Source: PVC group bacterium
GTDB taxonomy: Bacteria > Verrucomicrobiota > Kiritimatiellia > UBA8416
Direction of reading: 5' to 3'
DNA length: 64,000 bases
NCBI GenBank assembly: GCA_003567005.1
Contig: PXBF01000028.1
Span: forward strand, 1-64,000
The position numbers were made by a program, and so were the translations under genes. This document shows positions 42,787 to 51,466 of this stretch, one piece after another; positions within the stretch are counted from its first letter, which is position 1, and each line of letters opens with the position of its first letter. The notes under the pieces are model-generated. The model was not told where the DNA came from. It worked only from the letters and a program-made list of their open reading frames with translations, and did no database searches.

Positions 42787-43743
42787 ATGAATAAGATGCT
42801 TTTCGTTTGGTTGGGGCTGGTGAGCATTCTCCTGACAGCTTGTGCCGGCCCCGCAACACGTAGCATTCGGCCTCTCGGACGGGACTGGGTGCCGCCTCGG
42901 GTAGCCGTTGCCTCTTTTGAAAACCGCACCGGTTTTGAGGGGCAATGGCGTTTGGGCCCCGGTATGGCGGACTTATTGGTCTCAGAATTGGTCGCTGCCA
43001 GGAATTTTGTCGTACTCGAGCGTATTCAGATTGGTACGGTCGTGGACGAAATTAACCGGCAACGGCATGGTTTGTTTCGGCGGGAAGGGAAAGTGGATGA
43101 AGGGCGATTGGATAATGCCCAGTATCTGATTCGGGGTGTTATTACCGATTTTTCGCAGACGAGTGGTGGCGAGTTTTGGATGCGGATGCGCCGTTGGCTG
43201 ATTGGTGGTGGCGGGTATACCGCACGCGTTAGCTTAACGTTGACGATTGTGGATGTGGAAACCGGCACGATTATTGATTCCGTACAAAGCCGTGGTCGTG
43301 CCCGCGCGCGGGAGGCCTATGCCCAGGCCAATTATGCTGGTGTGGAGTTTGGGGGAAGTGCTTTTTTTCAAACACCATTGGGGCAAGCAACATCGGACGC
43401 GATTCGGGACGGATTGCGCGGTATTACGCAACGGATGCCGCGTTTACCTTGGACGCCTATGATTGCGGATGTAGAGGGCACGCGGGTTGTGATTAACGGC
43501 GGACGGCAACGCGGTTTGCGCGTGGGGCAGGTCTATCGTGTTCGCGGACAAGGCAAGCCTGTGACGGATCCCTTGACCGGTGACCTTTTGGAAGTGCTCC
43601 CGGGACCGATAGTGGGCGAGATCGAGGTTATGGAGGTTCGCGATAATCTATCGGTTGGAGAACGTATTTCCGGGCATGTTCTCGAGCGCGGGCAAACATT
43701 GGAGCTTGCACAGACCCGCCGCAGATCACTAGATCGGGATTAG
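42787..43743 (+). CDS. CsgG-family lipoprotein
   Basis: About 318 residues. Signal and lipobox LLTACAG at the start; then the CsgG-type fold RVAVASFENRTGFEGQWRLG, MADLLVSELVAARNFVVLER, NAQYLIRGVITDFSQTS, and VSLTLTIVDVETGTIIDSVQ. In E. coli CsgG forms the curli secretion pore, but no other curli genes are here, so a general outer-membrane role is more likely. A C-terminal SH3-like domain (GLRVGQVYRVRGQGKPV) follows. ATG 42787; GTG 42781 is an alternative. Its stop codon overlaps that of the convergent gene. Confidence 0.8.
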   Translation: MNKMLFVWLGLVSILLTACAGPATRSIRPLGRDWVPPRVAVASFENRTGFEGQWRLGPGMADLLVSELVAARNFVVLERIQIGTVVDEINRQRHGLFRREGKVDEGRLDNAQYLIRGVITDFSQTSGGEFWMRMRRWLIGGGGYTARVSLTLTIVDVETGTIIDSVQSRGRARAREAYAQANYAGVEFGGSAFFQTPLGQATSDAIRDGLRGITQRMPRLPWTPMIADVEGTRVVINGGRQRGLRVGQVYRVRGQGKPVTDPLTGDLLEVLPGPIVGEIEVMEVRDNLSVGERISGHVLERGQTLELAQTRRRSLDRD

Positions 43744-44264
43744 CGCCGATCGGCTAATTGTTCGCGAATGCGTCCCGCACGATGACTGGCACGGCTTTGA
43801 TTGCGCAAATCATTTACGGCGGCATATTCGAGTGCGGCATGCTCCGCTAAGGCTGCTGCACGGCGAATCAATGAGGTTGCGCGCTTGCGGGCTTCGCGTC
43901 CGGATTCGCGGAAAAAGGCGCGTGAGTCACGATCGGGGTCGGCTTGTGCAGCCGCATTCCATGCGCGTGCGGCATGATCAAAGTTTCCGGCTGCGCTCAT
44001 GAGTTGCTCTGCTGCTTGCAACTCGAGTCCTGCATTGCTTGTTCGCCGATTGCGCCGTTGTGCCGCATTCTCTTCGGAGGGTTCTTCTTGTAGGGAGCCA
44101 AGAAAGTTACGTGCTAGATTCATATGGGCTTCTGCCGCAGCCTCATAATTCAAGGCTGCATCCTGTAGCTCGGCTACTGGATCCACGGGGCTATCCGACC
44201 CCGCAAATACAGAACCACTACTGAAAACCATGAGGCAAATAGATAAAAATATAAACGCTTTCAA
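43740..44264 (-). CDS. Secreted helical protein with TTG start
   Basis: About 174 residues. TTG 44264 is chosen because CAGGAG lies eight bases upstream and a signal peptide begins there (KAFIFLSICLMVFSSGSVFA); no ATG is available. The mature part is alanine- and arginine-rich and helical (EAAAEAHMNLARNFLGSLQE, SLIRRAAALAEHAALEYAAV). No family recognised. The stop codon TAA (43740-43742) overlaps the TAG stop of the CsgG-like gene on the other strand. Confidence 0.6.
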   Translation of the reverse strand: MKAFIFLSICLMVFSSGSVFAGSDSPVDPVAELQDAALNYEAAAEAHMNLARNFLGSLQEEPSEENAAQRRNRRTSNAGLELQAAEQLMSAAGNFDHAARAWNAAAQADPDRDSRAFFRESGREARKRATSLIRRAAALAEHAALEYAAVNDLRNQSRASHRAGRIREQLADRR

Positions 44265-44414
44265 ATGAGAAACTCCTGACAACCTGAAACTGTTTTGCTA
44301 CACAACTCATACGGCAGTATTATAGGTAGCTGCTATGCATTTCGCAATGGTCGCAAGCAATATTACAAAAAAAAATTGCATTATTTCGGCGCAGCGCACA
44401 TGCGGGACACAGGA

Positions 44415-45539
44415 CTATAAAAGGTTGGGTACTACATCTTGTAGCGGTGTGTATGGTATGTCGAGGCTTTCCGCAACCCCTGCGTATGTACAGGCTCCTT
44501 GATAAAGGTTTACCCCCTTTCGAAGTGGCAGGCTATTTTGCAGCGCTTTTTCCAGTCCGAGGTCGGCAATTTTGAGTCCGAGCGGGTATGTAACGCTCGT
44601 TAGGGCCATCGTAGAGCTGAGAGCTACAGCTCCGGGCATGTTGGCAACGCAATAATGCACAACGTCTTCTTCGATAAAGACAGGGTCGGTATGTGTAGTT
44701 GCGCGTGAGGTTTCAAAGCAACCTCCTTGATCGACGGCAACATCTACAATCACGGCCCCGCGTCGCATCCGTTTGAGATGGTCTCGTCGCACAAGGCGCG
44801 GTGCTGTGGCTCCAGGGATTAGCACGGCCCCGATTACAACATCAGCCTCCGCCACGGACTCCTCAATATTGCTTTCATTGGAGTATAGCGTGGTAATATG
44901 TGTACCGAAGATATCATCGAGGTAAACAAGTCGCTGAGATGCAATATCCAGGACGGTTACATCCGCGCCGATACCAATGGCCATCTTACAGGCATTGGTG
45001 CCAACCACTCCTCCGCCGAGGATCACAATTTTGCCTCTGCGAATGCCAGGTACCCCCCCTAGGAGGATGCCGCGGCCACCAAATGGTTTTTCAAGATATT
45101 TAGCGCCTTCCTGCACAGAGAGACGTCCGGCAATTTCGCTCATCGGGGTTAATAAAGGTAGGCTTCCATCATCGCGTTCAACGGTTTCATACGCGATCCC
45201 GATGATGTTACGATCCAGTAGGGCCTGCGTAAGGTTCTTGTTGGCCGCCAAGTGGAGGTAGGTGTAAAGAATCTGCCCATCCCGCAGGAGAGGAACTTCT
45301 TCGGGCATGGGTTCCTTCACTTTCACAATCATATCGGCTCTCGCAAACACCTCTTCGTTCGTTTCGACGATGAGCGCGCCAGCGGAACGATAATCGTCAT
45401 CAACAAATCCACTGCCCACACCGGCTTCGCTTTGCACCATTACGGTGTGACCATGTTTGACGAATGCTTTAACAGCGACAGGGGTGAGACCGACTCGGTA
45501 TTCTTCCGCTTTGATTTCTTTGGGTAAGCCGATATGCAT
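44415..45539 (-). CDS. ald: Alanine dehydrogenase
   Basis: A 374-residue NAD enzyme interconverting alanine and pyruvate plus ammonia. It opens [20 protein letters not shown], has the catalytic Lys in [12 protein letters not shown] and His in [10 protein letters not shown], and the Rossmann motif [21 protein letters not shown]. Length is typical. AAGG lies 12 bases before the ATG. It is monocistronic, with about 150 and 200 bp of gene-free flanks. Confidence 0.95.
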   Translation of the reverse strand: MHIGLPKEIKAEEYRVGLTPVAVKAFVKHGHTVMVQSEAGVGSGFVDDDYRSAGALIVETNEEVFARADMIVKVKEPMPEEVPLLRDGQILYTYLHLAANKNLTQALLDRNIIGIAYETVERDDGSLPLLTPMSEIAGRLSVQEGAKYLEKPFGGRGILLGGVPGIRRGKIVILGGGVVGTNACKMAIGIGADVTVLDIASQRLVYLDDIFGTHITTLYSNESNIEESVAEADVVIGAVLIPGATAPRLVRRDHLKRMRRGAVIVDVAVDQGGCFETSRATTHTDPVFIEEDVVHYCVANMPGAVALSSTMALTSVTYPLGLKIADLGLEKALQNSLPLRKGVNLYQGACTYAGVAESLDIPYTPLQDVVPNLL

Positions 45540-45740
45540 GAAGAAAGCCTTTTTTATTGCGAATGGGTCTCCTTGATTGGCAAAAGTCCGCTATTTATGT
45601 CAGTATGGTATCTTGAAGCGAAAATTCAATACTCGATTCGGTGTCGCCGGTCTGAACGTTTTGTTATGTAAAAGGATAAGATGTAATGTTCGGTATCCTG
45701 GGGCGGTACTATAGAGTAAAGCCTAAGGAGAAGGAAACGT

Positions 45741-47306
45741 ATGAAGCGCGTTCTATTGTACATATTATTCATGCTGTCGTTGCTGACGTCAGCTTTCGGA
45801 TTTGATGCAGACCCGTTTGATGTGGTGGTACATCTTGAGGATGATATCCTGGAAATCGCCTTCACGGTGCCGGACAGGCACTATCTGTATGATCGCTATT
45901 TGGAGGTAGAAGCAGAGGGTGCTGAGATCATTTTATTGGAGAGGCCGGATCCCGTCACGGTTTTCGATCCATTTATGGATGAAGAGATGGATGTGTTTCA
46001 GGAAGACTTCGTCTTGCGTTACAGCGTGGAACATGTGACGGATGCGAACTTCAAGCTTATCGTGCGTTATATGGGGTGCGACGATGAGATTTGTTTTATG
46101 CCGCAAACGCGCGAGTTTTATCCTGCTGGCGATGCGGAGGCAACTGTAGAGGCTGCGGATACAGATGCGCAGCCGGCAATACCCGTCGCAGACGCTACGG
46201 TTTTTGATGACTTTACGATTATTGGTACCGAGGCGGGCTATCTGAATGTGGATGCATTTCTCGGTTTTATGGAACGCGTCGAGGCGGGGGAGGGCATGGC
46301 ACCGTCCGGCATTGAGGCACTCTTTGCTGGCCGCGGGATCTGGATCGGCATTCTTGCCATTTTGCTGGGTGGTTTAGCCTTAAATCTTACACCCTGTGTT
46401 TTGCCGATGATCCCGATCAACATTGCGATCATTGGGGCAGGCTCTCAGGCCGGGTCGCGAGCCCGTGGGTTTGGGCTTGGCGCGGTTTACGGTGCTGGCA
46501 TTGCTTTGGTTTACGGGGCATTAGGGCTCGTAGTGGTGTTCACAGGCGCACAATTCGGAGCGCTCAATGCGAACCCCTGGTTCAATATGGGTATTGCGGT
46601 ATTGTTCGTGTTGCTGGCGCTGGCCATGTTTGATGTCTTTCAAATTGATTTTTCGCGCTATCAGACCATTGTCGGGCAGAATAAGAAACGTGGCCCCGTC
46701 TGGACGGCATTTTTGTTTGGTGGGGTGGCAGCACTTTTGGCAGGGGCTTGTGTTGCGCCGGTCGTGATATCCGTGCTGGTTTTGTCTACTGGATTTTATC
46801 AGGACGGCTATCCGTTGGCCTTGCTGTTACCTTTTATTCTTGGCCTAGGTATGGCCTTGCCATGGCCTTTCGCTGGGGCTGGCCTCTCGTTCTTACCCAA
46901 GCCAGGGCGCTGGATGGAACGTGTTAAAATCGGCTTTGGCGTATTGATTTTGATTGCAGCAGCTTACTATGGGTATCTGGGTGTTTCTTTATTGCGTTGG
47001 ACGGGATCCAGTGGTGAAGCAACCGTGGATGCCACCGGATTCTGGTTGCATGACCCCGCGGAGGCCGCGGCAGAGGCGCAGGAGACGGGACAGGATCTTT
47101 TTATTGATTTCTGGGCGACTTGGTGTCGCAACTGTCTGGCGATGGACCGGACAACGTTCCAGGATGAATCGGTAAAGGCAGCACTGGAACCATATGTACG
47201 ATTAAAGTTTCAGGCCGAGGACCCGTCAGATCCGAACACAAAACGCGTGCTTGATCAACTTGGTGTCAGAGGGCTACCATCCTATGTGATTTTGCGTCCA
47301 GAATGA
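45741..47306 (+). CDS. dsbD: Thiol:disulfide interchange protein DsbD-like
   Basis: A 521-residue three-part electron carrier. A signal peptide is followed by the periplasmic alpha domain with the pair Cys113/Cys118 (MGCDDEICFM). Eight membrane helices hold the cysteines NLTPCVLPM and GACVAPVV. The C-terminal thioredoxin domain has TWCRNC. It moves electrons from the cytoplasm to the periplasm for disulfide reduction. The ATG follows AAGGAGAAGGAAACG. It precedes mlaF by 19 bp. Confidence 0.9.
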   Translation: MKRVLLYILFMLSLLTSAFGFDADPFDVVVHLEDDILEIAFTVPDRHYLYDRYLEVEAEGAEIILLERPDPVTVFDPFMDEEMDVFQEDFVLRYSVEHVTDANFKLIVRYMGCDDEICFMPQTREFYPAGDAEATVEAADTDAQPAIPVADATVFDDFTIIGTEAGYLNVDAFLGFMERVEAGEGMAPSGIEALFAGRGIWIGILAILLGGLALNLTPCVLPMIPINIAIIGAGSQAGSRARGFGLGAVYGAGIALVYGALGLVVVFTGAQFGALNANPWFNMGIAVLFVLLALAMFDVFQIDFSRYQTIVGQNKKRGPVWTAFLFGGVAALLAGACVAPVVISVLVLSTGFYQDGYPLALLLPFILGLGMALPWPFAGAGLSFLPKPGRWMERVKIGFGVLILIAAAYYGYLGVSLLRWTGSSGEATVDATGFWLHDPAEAAAEAQETGQDLFIDFWATWCRNCLAMDRTTFQDESVKAALEPYVRLKFQAEDPSDPNTKRVLDQLGVRGLPSYVILRPE

Positions 47307-47325
47307 GGAGCGGTAGCTAGGGGCC

Positions 47326-48108
47326 ATGGCAACAACAGATACGACAGAGTCTATTATACGGTTTGAAGGGGTATGCAAAGCCTTCGGGGGCCCCCCTGTG
47401 TTGGATGGGATCGATTTCTCGATTCGCCGGGGGGAAACGTTTGCGTTGGTGGGGCCATCAGGGACCGGTAAGAGTGTAACATTAAAGCACATGGTTCGCC
47501 TGCTCACTCCTGATGAAGGCAATGTTTTTGTCGGGGATGTGATTGTCAATCATGCGTCAGGGCGCGCGTTGGAACAGATTCGGAACCGGTTCGGGTACTT
47601 GTTTCAGGGAGGCGCTTTGCTGGCATGGATGAGTGTAGCCGAGAACATTGCGTTACCCTTGCAGGAAAAAACCCGTATGACGACTGGTGAAATTGATCGT
47701 CGGGTTGCAGAGGTTCTGGATATGGTAGGGATGGGCGGAGATGGGAATAAACGTCCATCGGAGATTTCGGGAGGGATGAAAAAACGTGCAGGTCTGGCGC
47801 GTGCCATTGTCACGAATCCGGATATTGTATTATATGATGAGCCTACGTCGGGACTGGATCCGGTGACTTCGCGTACCATTGATCGTTTAATTGATCGTTT
47901 ACGGGAAGAGACAAAGATCACGAGCGTCGTGGTAACGCATGATCTGCATAGTGCATTAGCCATTGCCCACAGTATTGCGGTTCTGCAGGAGGGGAAGATT
48001 ATAGAAGTTTCTACCCCGCAAGAATTTGTTGATAGTCGTAATGAGCAAGTGGTGCGGTTTCTTGAATCGCAGTACATCACAAAACGAGGAGCTTGGGAGG
48101 AAGCGTGA
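47326..48108 (+). CDS. mlaF: Lipid-transport ABC ATP-binding protein MlaF-like
   Basis: A 260-residue ATPase. Walker A GPSGTGKS, the Q-loop in LFQGGALLAWMSV, signature SGGMKKRAGLARAI, Walker B IVLYDEPTSGLDP and the H-loop VVTHDLHS are all present. The 'FQGGALLAWM' and 'SGGMKKR' forms are typical of MlaF, which drives phospholipid traffic to or from the outer membrane. It shares a GTGA overlap with mlaD. The permease MlaE, normally its neighbour, is absent. Confidence 0.88.
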   Translation: MATTDTTESIIRFEGVCKAFGGPPVLDGIDFSIRRGETFALVGPSGTGKSVTLKHMVRLLTPDEGNVFVGDVIVNHASGRALEQIRNRFGYLFQGGALLAWMSVAENIALPLQEKTRMTTGEIDRRVAEVLDMVGMGGDGNKRPSEISGGMKKRAGLARAIVTNPDIVLYDEPTSGLDPVTSRTIDRLIDRLREETKITSVVVTHDLHSALAIAHSIAVLQEGKIIEVSTPQEFVDSRNEQVVRFLESQYITKRGAWEEA

Positions 48109-49013
48109 AAAAAGATTGGCGTGAGCGAGAGTTAACGATGGAAATCATCGTGGGAGCATTTCTGGTCATGATCTTCCTGGGATTGGGCTACTTTACCATT
48201 ATTTTATCCCAGGAATCGTTATTTCAGGATAAATATGAGATTCAGGTAACGTTTAATGATGTGAAGGGCTTGCGTACGGGCGACAATGTGGTTATGCGCG
48301 GGATGCCTGTTGGTAAGGTACGGAGACTGGAACTCACCGACGATGTTTTCTGTCATGGGGTATGCGTGACATTACAGTTAGATACGCCGGTAACCATTCG
48401 CGAGGGTTACGAGTTTCGTATTGTTACCACAACCCTTTTAGGTGGGCAGCAACTTCAGATTCACGAGGGGGATCCCGATGCGGACATTCTGGAAAAGGAG
48501 CAATATGTGGGGTCCGATCCGCATGATTTGATGCTTGATGCGGCGGAAATCGTAGCCGCAGCACGAAAGGACATCATTGAAGGGGACATTTTCGGGCGTG
48601 TACGGAATGCGGTTGAACAATTGGATGAGATGATAACGCGTGTCAATGCTGGGCAGGGCATGTTGGGCAAGCTGCTTTCCGAGGATGACACCCTATATGA
48701 AGATTTAGCTGCTTCTGCGGCAGGTGTACGTCAGATTGTGGATGGATTGACGGCTGGCGAGGGGGTGGCTGGCCGCTTGCTTTCAGATGATAGTGCTGCC
48801 GCTTGGGAAGATCTAGAGGCCATCATGGCCTCGTTGCGGACAGTAACGGAGAAGGTCGAGCGTGGTGAAGGAACGATCGGTCGCTTGCTTTCAGATGACA
48901 AGGTGTACGAGGAGATCGAGGCTACGATTCAAGAAATTCGCGCTGCCGTGGATGATTTTCGTGAAACGGCTCCGATCACGACGTTCAGCAGTATCTTTTT
49001 TGGTGCATTTTAA
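48105..49013 (+). CDS. mlaD: MCE-family substrate-binding protein MlaD-like
   Basis: About 302 residues. An N-terminal membrane helix (IIVGAFLVMIFLGLGYFTII) is followed by the MCE domain: YEIQVTFNDVKGLRTGDNVV, RGMPVGKVRRLEL, IVTTTLLGGQQLQIHEGD. The rest, residues ~145-290, is a long helical tail with repeated GxGMLGKLLSEDD / GEGVAGRLLSDDS / GEGTIGRLLSDDK units. MlaD binds lipid. The start GTG 48105 follows GGGAGGAAGC and overlaps the mlaF stop. Confidence 0.85.
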   Translation: MKKDWRERELTMEIIVGAFLVMIFLGLGYFTIILSQESLFQDKYEIQVTFNDVKGLRTGDNVVMRGMPVGKVRRLELTDDVFCHGVCVTLQLDTPVTIREGYEFRIVTTTLLGGQQLQIHEGDPDADILEKEQYVGSDPHDLMLDAAEIVAAARKDIIEGDIFGRVRNAVEQLDEMITRVNAGQGMLGKLLSEDDTLYEDLAASAAGVRQIVDGLTAGEGVAGRLLSDDSAAAWEDLEAIMASLRTVTEKVERGEGTIGRLLSDDKVYEEIEATIQEIRAAVDDFRETAPITTFSSIFFGAF

Positions 49014-49069
49014 CAATGGTTCAGCGGTTGTTGGGGCAATAGACTGTGCGCGTTTTATACGAGAAGCGT

Positions 49070-50044
49070 ATGAAGATTACACTACAACATGGTGTATTCG
49101 GCTCTGTTAGGTATGGGATGTTGTGCTGCGTGATTTTCATGGCAGTACATAGGGCCGCTGCTTCGCGTGTGCCACCGACTGGTACTGTCGTTGTTGACAC
49201 ACCTGGCTACCACATGCATGTCGATGTTGGCGTTCGTTGGCAGCAGGGCACAGCCCTTGAGCTTGCATATAACGATGCCTTTGTCCTAAGTGAATTAACA
49301 TGGGATATCGAAGACTTGTTTTATGCCGGCATTGCCTTGCAAGTAGGAATAGGGGAAAACTGGGCCCTACATGCGAGTTATTGGGAAGCGATTTCAGAGG
49401 GCCGTGGTGAAATGACTGATTACGATTATTTCATTCCCATGGTTTGGACGCATTTTTCAGATGGCCCCGTAGATATTAATCGTGCTTACACGTTGGACTT
49501 GCATGCGGCTTGGACGTTTTGGCAACCAGAGGCATTTCGGTTCCATCTGCTAGGGGGGTATCGCCAGCTGTACTGGGATTGGTCGCAATACGGGGGCACC
49601 TTCATTTATTCCGATACGGGCTTTCGCGATCGCCGTGGAACGTTTCCAGCTGATCAAAATGGGATCAACTACGAGCAAACGTTTCATATTCCCTACATGG
49701 GCATTGGCATGCAAACGCATTGGAGTGGGATCCTCTTTTCTGGATATATGCATTATACGCCGATTGCCCGTGCGGAAGGATTCGATGAACATGTGTTGCG
49801 CAATTTGTATTTTGAAGATACCTTTAATAATGTGAATTATTATGCTGCTGGCGTTTCGCTTCGTTATCCGATGGGAACGCGCTGGTATCTGTCCGGGGCT
49901 TGGGATTGGCACGATATTCCTGAAACCCGCGGGGATGTGCGCATTATAGATGCACGGGATCGAACAGAAGAAAAGATAGAGAATGGTGCAGGGATTGCGA
50001 ATCGCGCTTGGAGTCTTTCCCTGGCTGGTGGGATGCGCTTTTAA
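49070..50044 (+). CDS. Omptin-family outer-membrane protease with complete catalytic set
   Basis: About 324 residues. A leader with MLCCVIFMAVHRAAAS is followed by a ten-stranded barrel-sized protein that matches OmpT almost region by region: ELTWDIED (OmpT QLDWKFNN), GGTFIYSDTGFRDRRGTFP (GGSYIYSSEEGFRDDIGSFP), YEQTFHIPYMGIG (YKQRFKMPYIGLT), ENGAGIANRAWSLSLAGGMRF (KNGAGIENYNFITTAGLKYTF). The catalytic Asp pair is at Asp117/Asp119 (MTDYDYF, OmpT Asp83/85) and the Asp-His pair at Asp239/His241 (FDEHV, OmpT Asp210/His212). Omptins cut between basic residues at the cell surface and need LPS. ATG 49070 follows GAGAAG. It is best described as a likely active protease. Confidence 0.88.
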   Translation: MKITLQHGVFGSVRYGMLCCVIFMAVHRAAASRVPPTGTVVVDTPGYHMHVDVGVRWQQGTALELAYNDAFVLSELTWDIEDLFYAGIALQVGIGENWALHASYWEAISEGRGEMTDYDYFIPMVWTHFSDGPVDINRAYTLDLHAAWTFWQPEAFRFHLLGGYRQLYWDWSQYGGTFIYSDTGFRDRRGTFPADQNGINYEQTFHIPYMGIGMQTHWSGILFSGYMHYTPIARAEGFDEHVLRNLYFEDTFNNVNYYAAGVSLRYPMGTRWYLSGAWDWHDIPETRGDVRIIDARDRTEEKIENGAGIANRAWSLSLAGGMRF

Positions 50045-50083
50045 TTTTGTCCCTTGTAGAGGGCATGGCAAGGAGCTGAGCAT

Positions 50084-51457
50084 ATGCATAGTGAATGGAT
50101 CAAGGTCAATTTAACAGAAGATGAACTTCCCCGGCAGTGGTATAATCTGAATGCGGATTTTCCCGCGCCGATGCCTCCACCGGTTGACATGGAGGGACAG
50201 CCGATCGGGCCAGATGCATTGGCTCCGGTTTTTCCCATGAATATTATTGAGCAGGAAATGTGCACCGACCGCTGGGTAGATATTCCGGAAGAGGTGCTCG
50301 GTATCTATAAACTCTGGCGTCCTACTCCGATGTATCGGGCACGCCGTCTCGAGGAATACTTGGGTACGCCTGCAAAAATCTATTATAAGAATGAGGGGGT
50401 GTCGCCAGCGGGGAGTCATAAGCCCAATAGTGCTGTAGCACAGGCCTATTACAACAAGGTTTTCGGTATTAAGCGTCTCACGACGGAGACCGGGGCAGGG
50501 CAGTGGGGGAGTGCGTTGTCTTTTGCGACCCAGTTAATCGGTCTCGAATGCAAGATATTCATGGTACGTATCAGTTTTACACAAAAGCCTTTCCGTAAAA
50601 TCATGATGAAGGTGTGGGGTGGTGATTGTGTGGCGAGCCCGAGTGAGGAAACGGAAGTTGGGCGCCGCATTCTGGCAGAGGATCCGAATACACCTGGCAG
50701 TTTGGGCATTGCCATCAGTGAGGCGCTGGAGCAGGCGGTTGCCCGTGATGACACACGTTATTCTCTGGGCAGTGTTTTGAACCATGTGATGCTGCATCAA
50801 AGTATCATTGGATTAGAGGCAAAGAAGCAGTTTGAGAAGATTGGGGTATATCCCGATGTTGTTGTAGGTTGTGCCGGTGGCGGGTCTAATTTTGCGGGTA
50901 TGGTGTTTCCGTTTCTGGCCGATAAAGCGGCGGGTCGTGACGTGCGTGTAGTGGGAACCGAACCTGCTGCTTGCCCCACACTTACCCGCGCGCCGTATGT
51001 TTACGATGCGGGGGATGTTGCCATGATGACCCCACTTTTGCCGATGCATAGTCTAGGGCATGCATTCATCCCGGAGCCGATTCATGCGGGTGGATTGCGG
51101 TATCATGGGATGGCACCGATGGTTAGCCATGCACTCAATCATGGATTGATTGAGGCCCATGCTATCGAGCAACTCGAGTGTTATGAGTCGGCGGTATTAT
51201 GGGCGCGGACAGAAGGGTTTATTCCGGCACCGGAAACCTCGCATGCAATTGCCCAGGTGATTCGCGAAGCCAAGCAGGCCAAGGAAGAAGGCAAGGAAAA
51301 GGTTCTAGCCATGAATTGGTCTGGTCATGGCCTGATGGATTTGAGCGGGTACGATGCTTTTTTTGAGGGGCGGCTCTCCGACTACCAATTACCGGAAGAG
51401 CAACGGTTGCGTTCTTTGCTTTGCTTGGAAGGGCTGCCGAAACCACCTGCGCGATAA
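50084..51457 (+). CDS. trpB2: Tryptophan synthase beta chain, TrpB2 type
   Basis: A 457-residue PLP enzyme. The N-terminal extension (PRQWYNLNADFPAPMPPPVD, IPEEVLGIYKLWRPTPMYRA) and length identify the TrpB2 class. The PLP lysine is in SPAGSHKPNSAVAQAY, the catalytic Glu region is LTTETGAGQWGSALSFA, and the phosphate loop is GCAGGGSNFAGM. No trpA is nearby; TrpB2 proteins often act on free indole. AAGGAG precedes the ATG. The FAD gene of the lipid cluster follows after nine bases. Confidence 0.93.
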   Translation: MHSEWIKVNLTEDELPRQWYNLNADFPAPMPPPVDMEGQPIGPDALAPVFPMNIIEQEMCTDRWVDIPEEVLGIYKLWRPTPMYRARRLEEYLGTPAKIYYKNEGVSPAGSHKPNSAVAQAYYNKVFGIKRLTTETGAGQWGSALSFATQLIGLECKIFMVRISFTQKPFRKIMMKVWGGDCVASPSEETEVGRRILAEDPNTPGSLGIAISEALEQAVARDDTRYSLGSVLNHVMLHQSIIGLEAKKQFEKIGVYPDVVVGCAGGGSNFAGMVFPFLADKAAGRDVRVVGTEPAACPTLTRAPYVYDAGDVAMMTPLLPMHSLGHAFIPEPIHAGGLRYHGMAPMVSHALNHGLIEAHAIEQLECYESAVLWARTEGFIPAPETSHAIAQVIREAKQAKEEGKEKVLAMNWSGHGLMDLSGYDAFFEGRLSDYQLPEEQRLRSLLCLEGLPKPPAR

Positions 51458-51466
51458 GGAGATTGT

